A stretch of DNA of 64,000 nucleotides from Saccharofermentans sp. (GTDB lineage Bacteria; Bacillota; Clostridia; Saccharofermentanales; Saccharofermentanaceae): assembly GCA_024684815.1 (NCBI GenBank), contig JAIKWL010000065.1, positions 1-64,000 on the forward strand. The letters are read 5' to 3'. This document shows, piece after piece, positions 26,819 to 36,760 of this stretch; position 1 is the stretch's first letter, and every line of letters starts with the position of its first letter. The position numbers and the translations under genes were made by a program. The notes beneath the pieces were generated by a model. That model worked only from the letters and a program-made list of their open reading frames with translations. It had not been told where the DNA came from and made no database searches.

Positions 26819-27841
26819 CTACACAGTCTTTACAGGTGTCCCGATCGGTATGGTGTCGTAGACCCACTTGGCGACACTGTACTTAAGTCTTATACAGCCC
26901 GCTGAGATATGTTTGCCCAGAGTTCCGTTCTGGAGGGTTCCGTTATAATTATATGTCACGCTGTGAAGATAATAAGGACCGTTCCATTGTGTTGCGTAAT
27001 AACAAAGCGACCCGTGGGAATAGAAGTATGAGAGCTTCTTGGTCACTTTATAATTTCCTCTGGGTGTCTCATGCCCCCTCTTACCGCATGACATCGGATA
27101 GATCTTATATAAAGACCACTGACCTATGCGCCCCTTGAATATCTCGATATAGCAATTATCCACATCAGCGATTATGTAGTAATCCGTGGGACTGTCGTAA
27201 TAGAATTCATTTATGCAGCGGACATGCTTTGCCGCATCATTGTAACACCAGTCGAGTCCGCCGTCTTCATCAAGATCATAATAATCATCACAGATGCACG
27301 TCATACCGTTCAGATGATCGATATAGTTGTCTATAAGGATCTTCTTGACCCAGATATTATATTCGTAGCATAAACTCACAAATTCATCGGATGATATGAA
27401 TTCCCTGAACACAAGATATCTGCTGTATCCTGACTCAAGCATGGAAATATAATAGGATCTGCCTGATTCATCAGAATATCTTCCGTAACAACCGGTGTAC
27501 AGATCTTCAACGAACTGCTCATCACTCTGGCCAAGTGACCTGTACTGATCGGAAAAATAAAAGTGATACATCACGTCATAAGCAGCAGATATTCCGCCAT
27601 CAAGACTTCGTGCCAGTTCATATATCTCTTCTTCATCAGCATGCATCTGCCTGGTAACCACGGCATAAAGCCTTCTTACAAATAATATATGCCCGGCATC
27701 GATCTCCTCTTCTTCAAGGGATACGCTGTCTCCTGTAGTATCGGCTGCCACGGAAACAAAACCGCTGCCGTCAAAAAGGCAGAAAACCGCAGACATCAAT
27801 AAAACAAGGCATACAGACTTTTTTAAGCGGTTCCCGATCAT
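26819..27841 (-). CDS. Secreted L,D-transpeptidase with DUF4214-like domain
   Basis: This protein of about 340 residues has an N-terminal signal (LKKSVCLVLLMSAVFCLF). A helical region (about 45-150; YELARSLDGG, FYFSDQYRSL, YDESGRSYYISMLESG-like motifs) resembles DUF4214 modules. The C-terminal YkuD domain has the catalytic cysteine motif HISAGCIRL and an upstream histidine in YYLHSVTYN. Such enzymes form 3-3 crosslinks in peptidoglycan or attach proteins to it. The upstream GTG at 27853 is open, but ATG 27841 follows GTGAGGATCCGT. It ends the envelope block before the terminator. Confidence 0.85.
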   Translation of the reverse strand: MIGNRLKKSVCLVLLMSAVFCLFDGSGFVSVAADTTGDSVSLEEEEIDAGHILFVRRLYAVVTRQMHADEEEIYELARSLDGGISAAYDVMYHFYFSDQYRSLGQSDEQFVEDLYTGCYGRYSDESGRSYYISMLESGYSRYLVFREFISSDEFVSLCYEYNIWVKKILIDNYIDHLNGMTCICDDYYDLDEDGGLDWCYNDAAKHVRCINEFYYDSPTDYYIIADVDNCYIEIFKGRIGQWSLYKIYPMSCGKRGHETPRGNYKVTKKLSYFYSHGSLCYYATQWNGPYYLHSVTYNYNGTLQNGTLGKHISAGCIRLKYSVAKWVYDTIPIGTPVKTV

Positions 27842-27915
27842 ACGGATCCTCACAGTTTAAGGATATAGTCACATAATAACACTAAATCGGATTTAAACTG
27901 CAGGAAAGCACCCTG

Positions 27916-28857
27916 TCATAGTTTCTTTTTCCTGCGGATATGGTAAACGATCATATAGACCGCAAGCATCAATGTCAGGATAGCAACTGCCAGAGCAGAT
28001 ACTATCAGTCCGTTTATAAAGTAGTTCTCGAGCCTGGTCTTTCCAGCATTATAGATCGAATACGGTTCTATATAGCGTTCATGGCCGTCGAACCTTAGAT
28101 CTTTGCAATAGATAGTAAGACCTTCTGTCTCGCCCCCGGTCCCGTCAATATATCCTGTATCTTTATCGACATAGAGAAGTATATCTTCGGTGCTGATATC
28201 CCCTGCAAATAAGACTTTGACACAAGAATAGCATTCATAACGGGTGCCGTCTAAAACAACATCAGCCTGTCTTTTGCACGAAGTATAGACAGCATCATAA
28301 CCCTCGGCAACAGCTTCCGCTTTATGCTCTTTTCTCATATTTGCATTGTATTTGTACGTTTCAGAATAACCTATTACTGTCGCAACAAATAAAACGATCA
28401 TTGATATGAGCAAGAAAAGGATCACCTTCCAGCCTCTCCTCTTCCTGAGAGGCTTGATCTCGACCTTCTCTTCTTTGCTAATCTTTACCATGTCGTTGAT
28501 CTCCTCGATATCCTTCTCGGTCTTTACAGAATCAAGAGCAAAGACTATTACGGTTATTACGCCGACATATATAAATGCCATCCAGTAGTTGACCGGATAG
28601 AACCATCCGACGATAAATCCGAACACGATAACCATGATGCTTATGACAACATACTTGATAAGATAACTTACCAGTATCGAGAACGATGTTTTCTCATCGA
28701 AAAAGTAATTGAATACCGAAAGTAACAGCGCAAGACCAAATATCTCAAATACGAGTTTTATCTCATCGGTAAAACCTGCCTCAGCGATAGAGAACGTAAA
28801 GATTATCAGAATCATGAGAGCTGCAAATATGCAGGTGTCTTTTAATATCTTCCTCAT
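27916..28857 (-). CDS. DUF3021-like membrane protein with extra extracytoplasmic domain
   Basis: This 313-residue protein has four N-terminal membrane helices (about 1-110), a charged cytoplasmic linker (about 112-143) and a fifth helix (about 145-167). An outside domain of about 110 residues follows (two cysteines in YTSCKRQ and YECYSCVK), then a last helix (about 283-305) with an RRKKKL tail. DUF3021 proteins are usually about 140 residues, four-helix partners of LytTR regulators, so this looks like a DUF3021 unit extended with a possible sensor module. Its ATG overlaps the LytTR stop by four bases. The pair likely forms a membrane-inhibited regulator; that is inference. Confidence 0.65.
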   Translation of the reverse strand: MRKILKDTCIFAALMILIIFTFSIAEAGFTDEIKLVFEIFGLALLLSVFNYFFDEKTSFSILVSYLIKYVVISIMVIVFGFIVGWFYPVNYWMAFIYVGVITVIVFALDSVKTEKDIEEINDMVKISKEEKVEIKPLRKRRGWKVILFLLISMIVLFVATVIGYSETYKYNANMRKEHKAEAVAEGYDAVYTSCKRQADVVLDGTRYECYSCVKVLFAGDISTEDILLYVDKDTGYIDGTGGETEGLTIYCKDLRFDGHERYIEPYSIYNAGKTRLENYFINGLIVSALAVAILTLMLAVYMIVYHIRRKKKL

Positions 28858-29297
28858 ATAAGCTTTCTCCTGAAAATCCTTTTTATATCCTTCAGATATT
28901 TTCTCGATACGATAAGTTTCTCATCATTATCCAGTACCGCTTCCAGATGACTGTTCTTTATCTGCATGATCTCTTTTAAATGGCCGGCATTCATGAAGCA
29001 CGTTCTTGATATCCTTACGATATCCGTATCAACTATCGCGGCATCTATATCAGACATGCTGCCGTCATAACGGTAGACTTCATTTCCCGTGTAGATAAAG
29101 ATCTTGCGTTCCACATTTTCGATGTAATAGACAGAGGGCATATCTATACTTACAGTCTTCCCGTCTGATTTTCCGGTGAAACTGATACTCATGTTCTTTA
29201 TCTTTTTGATCAGGCTGTCGACCGTTCGATCATATTCGGGATATTCAACTATCACCGTCAGCGGCTGATCCTTAACCTGTCTTTGTTCTACCCTCAT
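28854..29297 (-). CDS. LytTR-type DNA-binding regulator
   Basis: This 147-residue protein lacks a receiver domain. Its second half is a LytTR domain (about 45-145), with features such as SVYYIENVERKIFIYT, RISRTCFMNAGHL and IVSRKYLKDIKRIF. LytTR factors bind direct repeats upstream of cell-envelope or bacteriocin genes. It overlaps the preceding beta-lactamase-like gene by 26 bp and the DUF3021-like gene by 4 bp, so all three are co-translated. Confidence 0.88.
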   Translation of the reverse strand: MRVEQRQVKDQPLTVIVEYPEYDRTVDSLIKKIKNMSISFTGKSDGKTVSIDMPSVYYIENVERKIFIYTGNEVYRYDGSMSDIDAAIVDTDIVRISRTCFMNAGHLKEIMQIKNSHLEAVLDNDEKLIVSRKYLKDIKRIFRRKLI

Positions 29298-30591
29298 TTG
29301 CCTTTACCACACAGAGTTTGATTCCGGCACCCAGAGCACCTGCTAAAAGGATCAGAAAACCGGAAGTAAAACTCCACGGAGCCCACATAAGAGCTATCTC
29401 CTTTAACCCTGCTCCGAATATCAACGGAAAGAGTATAAGCATCAATATAAACAGAACCGTAAGTGTTGCTCCGATCACTGTAAGTATGCGCTTCTTTCCC
29501 GTGCACATAACAAAGATCAGGATAACGGTTCCGGCAACTGATACTGCCGTAAATATAATATCAAACACTGTCCAAACATCACACTGCAATTCTCCGTGAG
29601 AGTTACCGGTAAGTTCGGAAAAAATAATGTTGCATAGACTGTCCGTGGTGGCTGCCACATTAAGATTTGTCAGCACACATACTCCGATCTTCTCACTTCT
29701 CGAAAATACTATCCTTGAAGAATAATTCGGAGTCCCTCCGGAATGTCCGATCATATCTCCTTCGAATCTTTCCCAACCGCCGTAATATTCTCCTTTTTTC
29801 TCAAGATGCGATATAACTCCTTCAATATCTGACCGGTCCGATTCGATCCAGTTCCTCATCCACATACCGATATCTTCAGTATTAGAATAAAAATATCCCG
29901 CGGGAATACTTCCTTCTCTTACATCAGTCTCAAATTTAAATACGTTTCTGAAGCCAAGTCTGGTGCCTTCGATTATCCTTCCTTCATCAGGCATGCCGAC
30001 AGTAACAGATTCCAATCCCATAGGCTTCAGGATCTTTTCTTCCATATATTCTCGATATGCTCTGCCGGTAACGTTTTCGATAAGCAACCCGAGAAGATTG
30101 TAATTAACGTTGGAATAAGAATATTCTGTTCCGGGCATGCTCTTTAACTCTTTTCCCGAGATGCTTCCGGCCCATTCCGATAAAGACATATCTTTTGAGG
30201 CAGAAGGATAATCATTCTCACTGTTGGTAAACCCGCTCTGCTGTCTCATCAGATCTTCAACAGTAATATCAACAGGATCAGAACCATAATAAACAGTAAA
30301 CCCAGGTATAAGATCCGATATCATATCCCGGCAGTTTATCTTCCCTTCACCGATCAGTTTCTGCACCGCAAGTCCCGTAAATGATTTTGTCATTGAACCT
30401 ACCTGATACAATCCTTCGCTGTCGCCGTAAAAATACAGTTCTCCGTGATCATAAACAACGGCACTGACACTTTCACATTTGGTTTTTGCTTTGAATCTCT
30501 CTATGAGCCCGTTAATATCAGAACCTCCTGCGGTTAATCCCTGATTGCTGATCAAAAGAGTGATAACGGCTGTAAAGATACGTTTAAGCAT
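29272..30591 (-). CDS. Membrane serine hydrolase, class C beta-lactamase/PBP4-like
   Basis: About 439 residues from ATG 30591. An N-terminal export signal (LKRIFTAVITLLISNQG) precedes a beta-lactamase-fold domain with SMTK (SxxK serine), YSN in YSYSNVNYN, and HSGG near the position of the third motif. The C-terminus adds three or four membrane helices (about 340-430). Similar proteins act as D-Ala carboxypeptidases, esterases or peptidases rather than resistance enzymes. AAAGGA lies 12 bp before the chosen start; the frame is open to 30654. It heads the unit that includes LytTR and DUF3021, suggesting an envelope-stress role. Confidence 0.82.
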   Translation of the reverse strand: MLKRIFTAVITLLISNQGLTAGGSDINGLIERFKAKTKCESVSAVVYDHGELYFYGDSEGLYQVGSMTKSFTGLAVQKLIGEGKINCRDMISDLIPGFTVYYGSDPVDITVEDLMRQQSGFTNSENDYPSASKDMSLSEWAGSISGKELKSMPGTEYSYSNVNYNLLGLLIENVTGRAYREYMEEKILKPMGLESVTVGMPDEGRIIEGTRLGFRNVFKFETDVREGSIPAGYFYSNTEDIGMWMRNWIESDRSDIEGVISHLEKKGEYYGGWERFEGDMIGHSGGTPNYSSRIVFSRSEKIGVCVLTNLNVAATTDSLCNIIFSELTGNSHGELQCDVWTVFDIIFTAVSVAGTVILIFVMCTGKKRILTVIGATLTVLFILMLILFPLIFGAGLKEIALMWAPWSFTSGFLILLAGALGAGIKLCVVKANEGRTKTG

Positions 30592-30709
30592 TGATCCGGT
30601 CATTCCTTTCGTTTTACTTAAGCGAATCGTAACCGATGGATATTTTCCAAACAAGACAAAGCCTCACTTGTTGCAAATGAAGCTTCGCGAAATGCAATTT
30701 TAATGAGAA

Positions 30710-31627
30710 TCAGGCACCAAGATTATCTGCCGTGTCGATTATAACAACGCACTCCGGATCAACAAGGTTCATGATCGTGACCATATCCTCTTCTGATACC
30801 GCAACACACCCTGCGGTGTAATTTCTGTTGGATCCGAAGCAATGAAGGAATATCGCCGACCCTTTTCCGATCGTACATTCTTCATTAAAAGAAATATTTA
30901 GACAATACTGATATGCCTTAGTGTAATCTATAAGATGTTCACTGTTCTTCGTATCAAGATCCGGACAGTCATTAATGCTGATCATCTCGTTATAGTGCAT
31001 TCCTTCTCTCATATCACCGGACCAGTAAAGATCATCCGTAACCTGAACATATTGAAATGCACATCCCGGATCGGGAGCTATTCCGAAAGCCATGTTAAAG
31101 CGGTAAATACCGATTGGAGTCCTTCCGCAGCCTTCTTTCCGCTCTTCGTCGTAGACCATTCCGTTCTTTCCGACACAGCCGTCAACAGATAAAACCTCAA
31201 TCCAGTTACCGTTCTCATCGCGCTCATGCAAAGATACGTTAGCGGAAGTCTGATCCATTCCGGATGCAGCTACGATAAACAACTGGTCATTTCCGTTATC
31301 TTTAGCCTGCGGAAGATTTCTTACCCATTCGGGAGACATATCTTTTATTTCCTCAGATGATTCTGTTGTTGTCTCTTCAGGAACTGTTTCTGAAGTTTCC
31401 GGCATAGAAGAATCTTCAGATATAACCGTAGTTTCAGTTTGAGATTCTGATGATGTTGGTACGGTCTCACGAATACTATTGCCGGTTCCGATCACTTCAG
31501 AACCGTTGACCACAACTTCAATATCAGTATTGACCGTTGTATTTACATGACAGGATGAAATTCCAAGCAACACACTTGAAGCTGCGATCACGGAAATAAA
31601 AGTCAATATATGATTCTTTATGTTCAT
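30710..31627 (-). CDS. Lipoprotein with L,D-transpeptidase-like catalytic domain
   Basis: This 305-residue protein has a lipoprotein signal ending in LLGISSC, a Ser/Thr/Glu-rich linker (about 35-100) and a YkuD/ErfK-like domain. The last domain has FLHCFGSNRNYTAGCVAVSEE, containing the histidine and the TAGC active cysteine. It should sit on the outer face of the membrane and modify peptidoglycan. Its ATG overlaps the murJ stop by four bases, tying it to the lipid II flippase. It differs from the DUF4214-bearing L,D-transpeptidase nearby, so the cell has at least two. Confidence 0.85.
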   Translation of the reverse strand: MNIKNHILTFISVIAASSVLLGISSCHVNTTVNTDIEVVVNGSEVIGTGNSIRETVPTSSESQTETTVISEDSSMPETSETVPEETTTESSEEIKDMSPEWVRNLPQAKDNGNDQLFIVAASGMDQTSANVSLHERDENGNWIEVLSVDGCVGKNGMVYDEERKEGCGRTPIGIYRFNMAFGIAPDPGCAFQYVQVTDDLYWSGDMREGMHYNEMISINDCPDLDTKNSEHLIDYTKAYQYCLNISFNEECTIGKGSAIFLHCFGSNRNYTAGCVAVSEEDMVTIMNLVDPECVVIIDTADNLGA

Positions 31628-33258
31628 ACCCTTTTCGCTGCGATCTTCTTAAGTAACTTAGTCTTGATCCTGTCGATCCATTCTGTTGCTTCAGGCATAC
31701 GGAAGATCACTGCCATAGCAAAATAGACCACTACGGCAACAATGCCTTTTACGGAAATAATCACAAGCTGCAGGAACTTTCCGCCCTGTGCAGGCAGGAA
31801 CATATCAAGAATAAAGACAACCAGTCCCATAATTGCAGCACAGGCTCCTGCCTTCAAAAGGAATCCAAGTATACCGTGAGGAGCTATTTCCTTATGTCTG
31901 CAATACATTATTGTAAGCATTACCATCTGACAGATATTTGTTACCGAATAAGCCAAAGGAAGGGATAAAAGACCTACTCCCAAAGTGATCAGTGTGTGGC
32001 ATATCAAAGGATTGATAACAAGTCCGATCAAGCCGGCAAACAGAGGCAGTTTGGTCTTTCCGATTGCATAAAACGCCTGATTAAATACGTGGACGACAGT
32101 TGCGGTAATGATGGAACTGCAGAATCCCAGAAGGAAGACAGCAGCGGTGGCAGCATTATCATTTGTATAGTTTGCATGCCACTGATATATGGCTTTAACG
32201 ACATCAACGGTCAGGATCGCAATAAAGACAGCAGAAGGTATCGTCATGAATAAAGCGCTCTTCATTGACCGTGATACGAGTTCAGATGCTTTGCTGTAGT
32301 TTTTATTCTTGTAATCACCCGAAAGTTCCGGTGTCATTACTGTTGTGATCGCCACAACGAAAATAGAATACGGGATCTGCCAGATAGTCGATGCATTTCT
32401 GAACAGATATACGCTTCCGCTGTCGAACTGAAGCGCAAACCCGTTAAGCACAATATTATTGATCTGTATTACTGATGCGGATATAAGGATCGGAATAGCA
32501 CGGAAAAACAGCTGCAGGAACTCCTTATCGGCAAAATGAAAATTCAGCCTGAACTGCTTGAGTTGTTTGAATCCCAGCAGGTACTGGAAAAGGAAATTGA
32601 ATAGTGCCGCAACAAAAAGTCCGCACATCGTAAGAGTCAGATTTAACAGAGTATTTCCTCCCATAAGCAGGATGGAAATGATTACGAAAATGTTATACAG
32701 GACCGGAGCAAATGATGTGATCGTAAATCTTCTGTAGGAAATCAGGATACCGTTGCACAATGCCGCAAGCATGATGAAAAAGACCTGCGGGAACAATACT
32801 TTGGAAGCCGTTGCTGCAAGATAGACCGTCTCAGGATGTTTTACCGTCTGAAAAACAGCATAAAGATTATATAAAGGCACAGAGAAGATCGTTCCGAAGG
32901 TGCAGACCACTACCATAACGATCGTTACGAGTGTAATAAATTTGCTTACGGTCTTAACGCCTTCCTTTTCCTTTCCTACAGCAAGCTGTGCGCTCATATA
33001 GGGAGCGATCGTGGAATAGATCGCACCGCCGACTAAAAGGTTATAGAAAAGATCAGGAACATTAAACGCGAGCATATAAGCATCACGATAGATCTCTTCA
33101 CTGAACTTCATGGAAACCAGAACATCTCTTATGAGTCCGGAACCTTTGGTTACAATAAGACCGATACCTACAATGATAGTAGATAAAGCAAAACTCATCC
33201 CTCTTTTCTTTGCAGGGGATGTATTGGTTTCCTTCTTCATTTCAGTATTCTCAGCCAC
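31624..33258 (-). CDS. murJ: Lipid II flippase MurJ
   Basis: This 544-residue MATE-like protein has about 14 membrane helices and flips lipid II for peptidoglycan synthesis. Family features include the N-terminal TKGSGLIRDVLVSMKFS, RNASTIWQIPYSIFVVAI and NQAFYAIGKTKLP. The start directly abuts the CinA-like gene (one base after its stop). It precedes the lipoprotein L,D-transpeptidase, so precursor export and crosslinking genes share a transcript. Confidence 0.92.
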   Translation of the reverse strand: MAENTEMKKETNTSPAKKRGMSFALSTIIVGIGLIVTKGSGLIRDVLVSMKFSEEIYRDAYMLAFNVPDLFYNLLVGGAIYSTIAPYMSAQLAVGKEKEGVKTVSKFITLVTIVMVVVCTFGTIFSVPLYNLYAVFQTVKHPETVYLAATASKVLFPQVFFIMLAALCNGILISYRRFTITSFAPVLYNIFVIISILLMGGNTLLNLTLTMCGLFVAALFNFLFQYLLGFKQLKQFRLNFHFADKEFLQLFFRAIPILISASVIQINNIVLNGFALQFDSGSVYLFRNASTIWQIPYSIFVVAITTVMTPELSGDYKNKNYSKASELVSRSMKSALFMTIPSAVFIAILTVDVVKAIYQWHANYTNDNAATAAVFLLGFCSSIITATVVHVFNQAFYAIGKTKLPLFAGLIGLVINPLICHTLITLGVGLLSLPLAYSVTNICQMVMLTIMYCRHKEIAPHGILGFLLKAGACAAIMGLVVFILDMFLPAQGGKFLQLVIISVKGIVAVVVYFAMAVIFRMPEATEWIDRIKTKLLKKIAAKRV

Positions 33259-33768
33259 TTAACCTTTTCCATCCTTAACAAGCGATATCGCCTGATCCAA
33301 TGCCGCAACAACCGTACAGGAGCGTATAGTATCCCTGTCACCGTCAAAATTCAACCTGAAAGAACCTGACATGTTGCTTCCGGGACAGCAATATCCCAAA
33401 TACACCGTTCCTATAGGTTTTCCCGGTAATTCTCCGGTAGGGCCGGCGATTCCCGTAACAGAAACAGCTATATCAACCCCCAATACCGAAGCAGCACCTT
33501 CGGCCATTGCAACGGCACATTCATCCGATACTTCAGTATAAGAATCTATTATTTCAGAAGGCACTTTGAGCACATTTTCTTTTACTGCATTTGTATATGA
33601 TACGACCGATCCCTTAAAAACCGCGGATGCACCTGCCACATTGACGACAGATGCGGAGATCAGTCCGCCCGTAAGGCTTTCGGCAAATCCGACTGTCAGA
33701 CCTGCAGACCTGAATAATCCCACAAGCTTACTTGCTCTTATATAGATTTCCTCATTCAGATCAGCCAT
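33259..33768 (-). CDS. CinA C-terminal family nicotinamide-nucleotide amidase
   Basis: This 169-residue stand-alone CinA C-terminal domain has AESLTGGLISA, a conserved VVSYTNAVKENVL, and GIAGPTGELPGKPIGTVYLG. Such proteins deamidate NMN in pyridine-nucleotide recycling (PncC type). The N-terminal molybdopterin-binding-like half of full CinA is absent. The ATG 33768 lies inside the end of ftsK; an upstream GTG is less likely. Confidence 0.9.
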   Translation of the reverse strand: MADLNEEIYIRASKLVGLFRSAGLTVGFAESLTGGLISASVVNVAGASAVFKGSVVSYTNAVKENVLKVPSEIIDSYTEVSDECAVAMAEGAASVLGVDIAVSVTGIAGPTGELPGKPIGTVYLGYCCPGSNMSGSFRLNFDGDRDTIRSCTVVAALDQAISLVKDGKG

Positions 33769-36760
33769 CACTATTCCTTGCCTGCATCTCGAGCCATTCG
33801 GTCTCTGTGATCAATATCTTCCTGGGTTTGCTCCCCTCAAAAGGTCCGATGACTTTCTTTTTCTCAAGTTCATCGATCAGTCTGGCAGCTCTCGGATAAC
33901 CAATCCCGAGTCTTCTCTGGAGGACGGAAACACTTGCACTGCCGTTCTCGATAACTGTCTGGACAGCCTGATTGAACATATCATCAACATCAGACGATCC
34001 GCCGGAGGAATTTGCAGAGGAAGCACCTGCTGCCTGACCTTCACCGGCTGTAACCCTGTCAATATCTTTGATGATCGTCTCGTCGTACATAGCACCGTAT
34101 GTCTTCTTAAGGCAATTAACCACCGCTTCAACCTCTTTATCAGAAAGGAATGCGCCCTGGCCTCTTACAGGCTGCGGGGCACTCATCGGGGCATAGAGCA
34201 TGTCGCCTTTGCCGAGGAGTTTTTCCGCACCAATCTGATCGAGTATCGTTCTTGAATCGACACCTGATGTAACGGCAAAAGCTATTCTCGAACCGATATT
34301 AGCTTTGATTACGCCTGTGATTACATCTACTGAAGGTCTCTGTGTCGCGATCAGCAGATGGATGCCTGCGGCTCTTGCAAGCGCAGCAAGTCTTGAGATA
34401 TATGTCTCGACTTCTTTTGCAGCCACCATCATGAGCTCCGCAAGCTCGTCTATAACGAAAAGGATAAGTGGCAGATGTTCTACCTGCGGATCGTTCTTAT
34501 ACTTTTCGTTGAAGCCTTTGATATCCCTTACCTGTCCCTCTTCGAAAAGCTTATATCTTCTCTGCATCTCTGTTACAGCCCAGTTAAGCGCACCTGCAGC
34601 CTTCTTGGGATCAGTTATGACAGGCATGATGAGATGAGGAACGCCGTTATATACTGAAAGTTCAACGACCTTGGGATCGACAAGTATCATCCTGACTTCT
34701 TCAGGTGAAGAGTGGACAAGGATACTTGTCAGGATCGAGTTGATACATACCGACTTACCGGAACCTGTGGAACCGGCGATCATGAGGTGAGGCATTTTCG
34801 CAAGATCACAATAAATAGGTCTTCCGGGAATATCTCTTCCGAGAGCTACAGTCAGAGGCGAAGAAGCCTTGAATTCCTTTGTCTCGACAAGTCCTCTTAA
34901 CTGTACAGCCGTAGGAACATCATTAGGGATCTCAATACCGATAGCACTCTTTCCGGGGATCGGGGCTTCGATCCTTATTGAGATAGCTGCCATTGCAAGC
35001 ATGATGTCATCCTGAAGATTGGTAACTCTCGATACCTTTGTTCCGGTCTCAAGTGTCAGCTCAAATCTTGTGATTGAAGGTCCGTGTGTAATGTTTACGA
35101 CTTCGGCATTGATACCGAAGCTCTTAAGCGCATCTTCAAGCTTATGAGCCTTAGCTTTGAGTTTTCTCTCAAGATCGGCATCAGTGCGCTGTTTGATATC
35201 AGGTGCAAGACACGAAGTCGGTGCGGGTTTGTAGTTTCTGAGTCTTTTTCTCTGTGCGCGGACCTGCGCTTCATGCTGTTTTGTCTCTTCGGCGAATTCA
35301 ATATTTGTTGTTACCCTGGAATGGTTTTCCTGAGATGAAGTCTTTATGATCCTTCCCTCTGTCACGCTGTAACCTTCGGAATTATCACTGCCCTGATTGA
35401 TCGTGATCCGCCCGTTTGAAGGGTCGGGAGCACTTACAGCCGGTGCAGTATTTACGGCAGGAGTTTCTTCACCGTTTGAGATCAGCTGATCGTAGACTGA
35501 CGGTTTGATCCTGGGTTCTCTTACAGAACGCTTCTGATCTGAGTAGTCATATCCGGAACCTTCAGCATCTTCCCTGACTTCATAAGGATCCTCGGTTCCG
35601 CTGTAAATATCAGTCTCTTCGCCGGCAGAATGGCCCTGATCACTACCTGAAGCATCAAGATCATAAAAATCCTCTTTCTTCCCGTTATCAAGGAAAGAAA
35701 GATTCTTCTTTGGTTTCTTGACCTTGGCAGCTCCGGGGATATTCAGAGGATCGGTGATATATCCGAAATCAGCATCCGGACCGTTTCTGTCCGATATATC
35801 ATATTCTTTCTCGTTATATGCGAGCTTACCGGGATCCTGCATAACAGGCTGGATCTGCCCGCCTGTCAGCTTGTCGACATCCGTAAAGCCGGTAGATCCG
35901 TCGATCGGAAGATTCGTCATGAACGGTCCCATTTTCTCTCCCGAACCTTTATTACCCTGAACGAAAGGCGAATTTCCTGTATTAGCATTGTTAGGAGTTA
36001 TCATGCCGTTATTGCCGTAACTGATAACGGTTGTTCCGGAAGTTTTACGGGACGGTCTTTGGGCAGCATTATTACCATAACCGTTGCCGGAATAAATCTG
36101 ATATTCAGGATTTTTTCTGTGCTGGTTCTTGTGGCTTACCACACTGTTATAGACTTTTCCTGAAGCGGTGCTTATTGCATGAGCCGTTTTCTTCGCAGTC
36201 GCTTTGAGCGATACCCTGAACACAAGCAGTATCTGTGTAAGAAGGAACACAACTATAGCAAGAATACCTATGACTGTTCCGGTTACTTCATAAAGAGCAA
36301 CGGCTATTGAACCGCCTACAATTCCGCCGGTCAGAACAGGTGCCGAATTAGCAGGATTGGTTACAATAGATGCTTCCGAACCGGACTCCCATAAGAGCGA
36401 TAAAGCTTTCAAGGCAGATGTCTTACCGTCGGTATTAAGGCATAATCCCTGGAAATAACCCATATCCATCGATACGAGCGCAAGAAGCGCGGAAACAGAA
36501 ACAAGAAGGAGGATAACGCTCCTGACTCTTATTCCTGAAACACCCTGTCGCTTCTCAAAGAAAACATCTAAAGCCACATAAAGGATATAGACCGGAATAG
36601 CATATGCGGCAACACCTATAAGTCCGAGGAAGAAATCCTTGGTGGCAGCTCCGATAATGCCAGTCAGGGAAACAGGCAGATAGAATATCAGTATTATTGC
36701 TATCGCAACGAAGAAAAGGACTATGCCTGCTGCTTCCTTGCGTGAAGTATCCCTGCTCAA
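33761..36760 (-). CDS. ftsK: DNA translocase FtsK/SpoIIIE
   Basis: This 999-residue septal DNA pump has four or five N-terminal membrane helices (to about 190) and a long low-complexity linker (about 200-500). The motor domain has Walker A AGSTGSGKSVCIN (about 660) and Walker B LILFVIDELAELMM. A C-terminal winged-helix gamma domain (DDMFNQAVQTVIENGSASVS; LGIGYPRAARLID) reads chromosome polarity sequences. Whether it serves vegetative division, sporulation or both cannot be told. It overlaps both neighbours by a few bases. Confidence 0.96.
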   Translation of the reverse strand: MSRDTSRKEAAGIVLFFVAIAIILIFYLPVSLTGIIGAATKDFFLGLIGVAAYAIPVYILYVALDVFFEKRQGVSGIRVRSVILLLVSVSALLALVSMDMGYFQGLCLNTDGKTSALKALSLLWESGSEASIVTNPANSAPVLTGGIVGGSIAVALYEVTGTVIGILAIVVFLLTQILLVFRVSLKATAKKTAHAISTASGKVYNSVVSHKNQHRKNPEYQIYSGNGYGNNAAQRPSRKTSGTTVISYGNNGMITPNNANTGNSPFVQGNKGSGEKMGPFMTNLPIDGSTGFTDVDKLTGGQIQPVMQDPGKLAYNEKEYDISDRNGPDADFGYITDPLNIPGAAKVKKPKKNLSFLDNGKKEDFYDLDASGSDQGHSAGEETDIYSGTEDPYEVREDAEGSGYDYSDQKRSVREPRIKPSVYDQLISNGEETPAVNTAPAVSAPDPSNGRITINQGSDNSEGYSVTEGRIIKTSSQENHSRVTTNIEFAEETKQHEAQVRAQRKRLRNYKPAPTSCLAPDIKQRTDADLERKLKAKAHKLEDALKSFGINAEVVNITHGPSITRFELTLETGTKVSRVTNLQDDIMLAMAAISIRIEAPIPGKSAIGIEIPNDVPTAVQLRGLVETKEFKASSPLTVALGRDIPGRPIYCDLAKMPHLMIAGSTGSGKSVCINSILTSILVHSSPEEVRMILVDPKVVELSVYNGVPHLIMPVITDPKKAAGALNWAVTEMQRRYKLFEEGQVRDIKGFNEKYKNDPQVEHLPLILFVIDELAELMMVAAKEVETYISRLAALARAAGIHLLIATQRPSVDVITGVIKANIGSRIAFAVTSGVDSRTILDQIGAEKLLGKGDMLYAPMSAPQPVRGQGAFLSDKEVEAVVNCLKKTYGAMYDETIIKDIDRVTAGEGQAAGASSANSSGGSSDVDDMFNQAVQTVIENGSASVSVLQRRLGIGYPRAARLIDELEKKKVIGPFEGSKPRKILITETEWLEMQARNSDG

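Noticed and set aside
29272..30591. Antibiotic-resistance class C beta-lactamase
   Set aside because: The SxxK/YSN/HSG pattern with added membrane helices fits PBP4-like or esterase proteins; resistance cannot be claimed.
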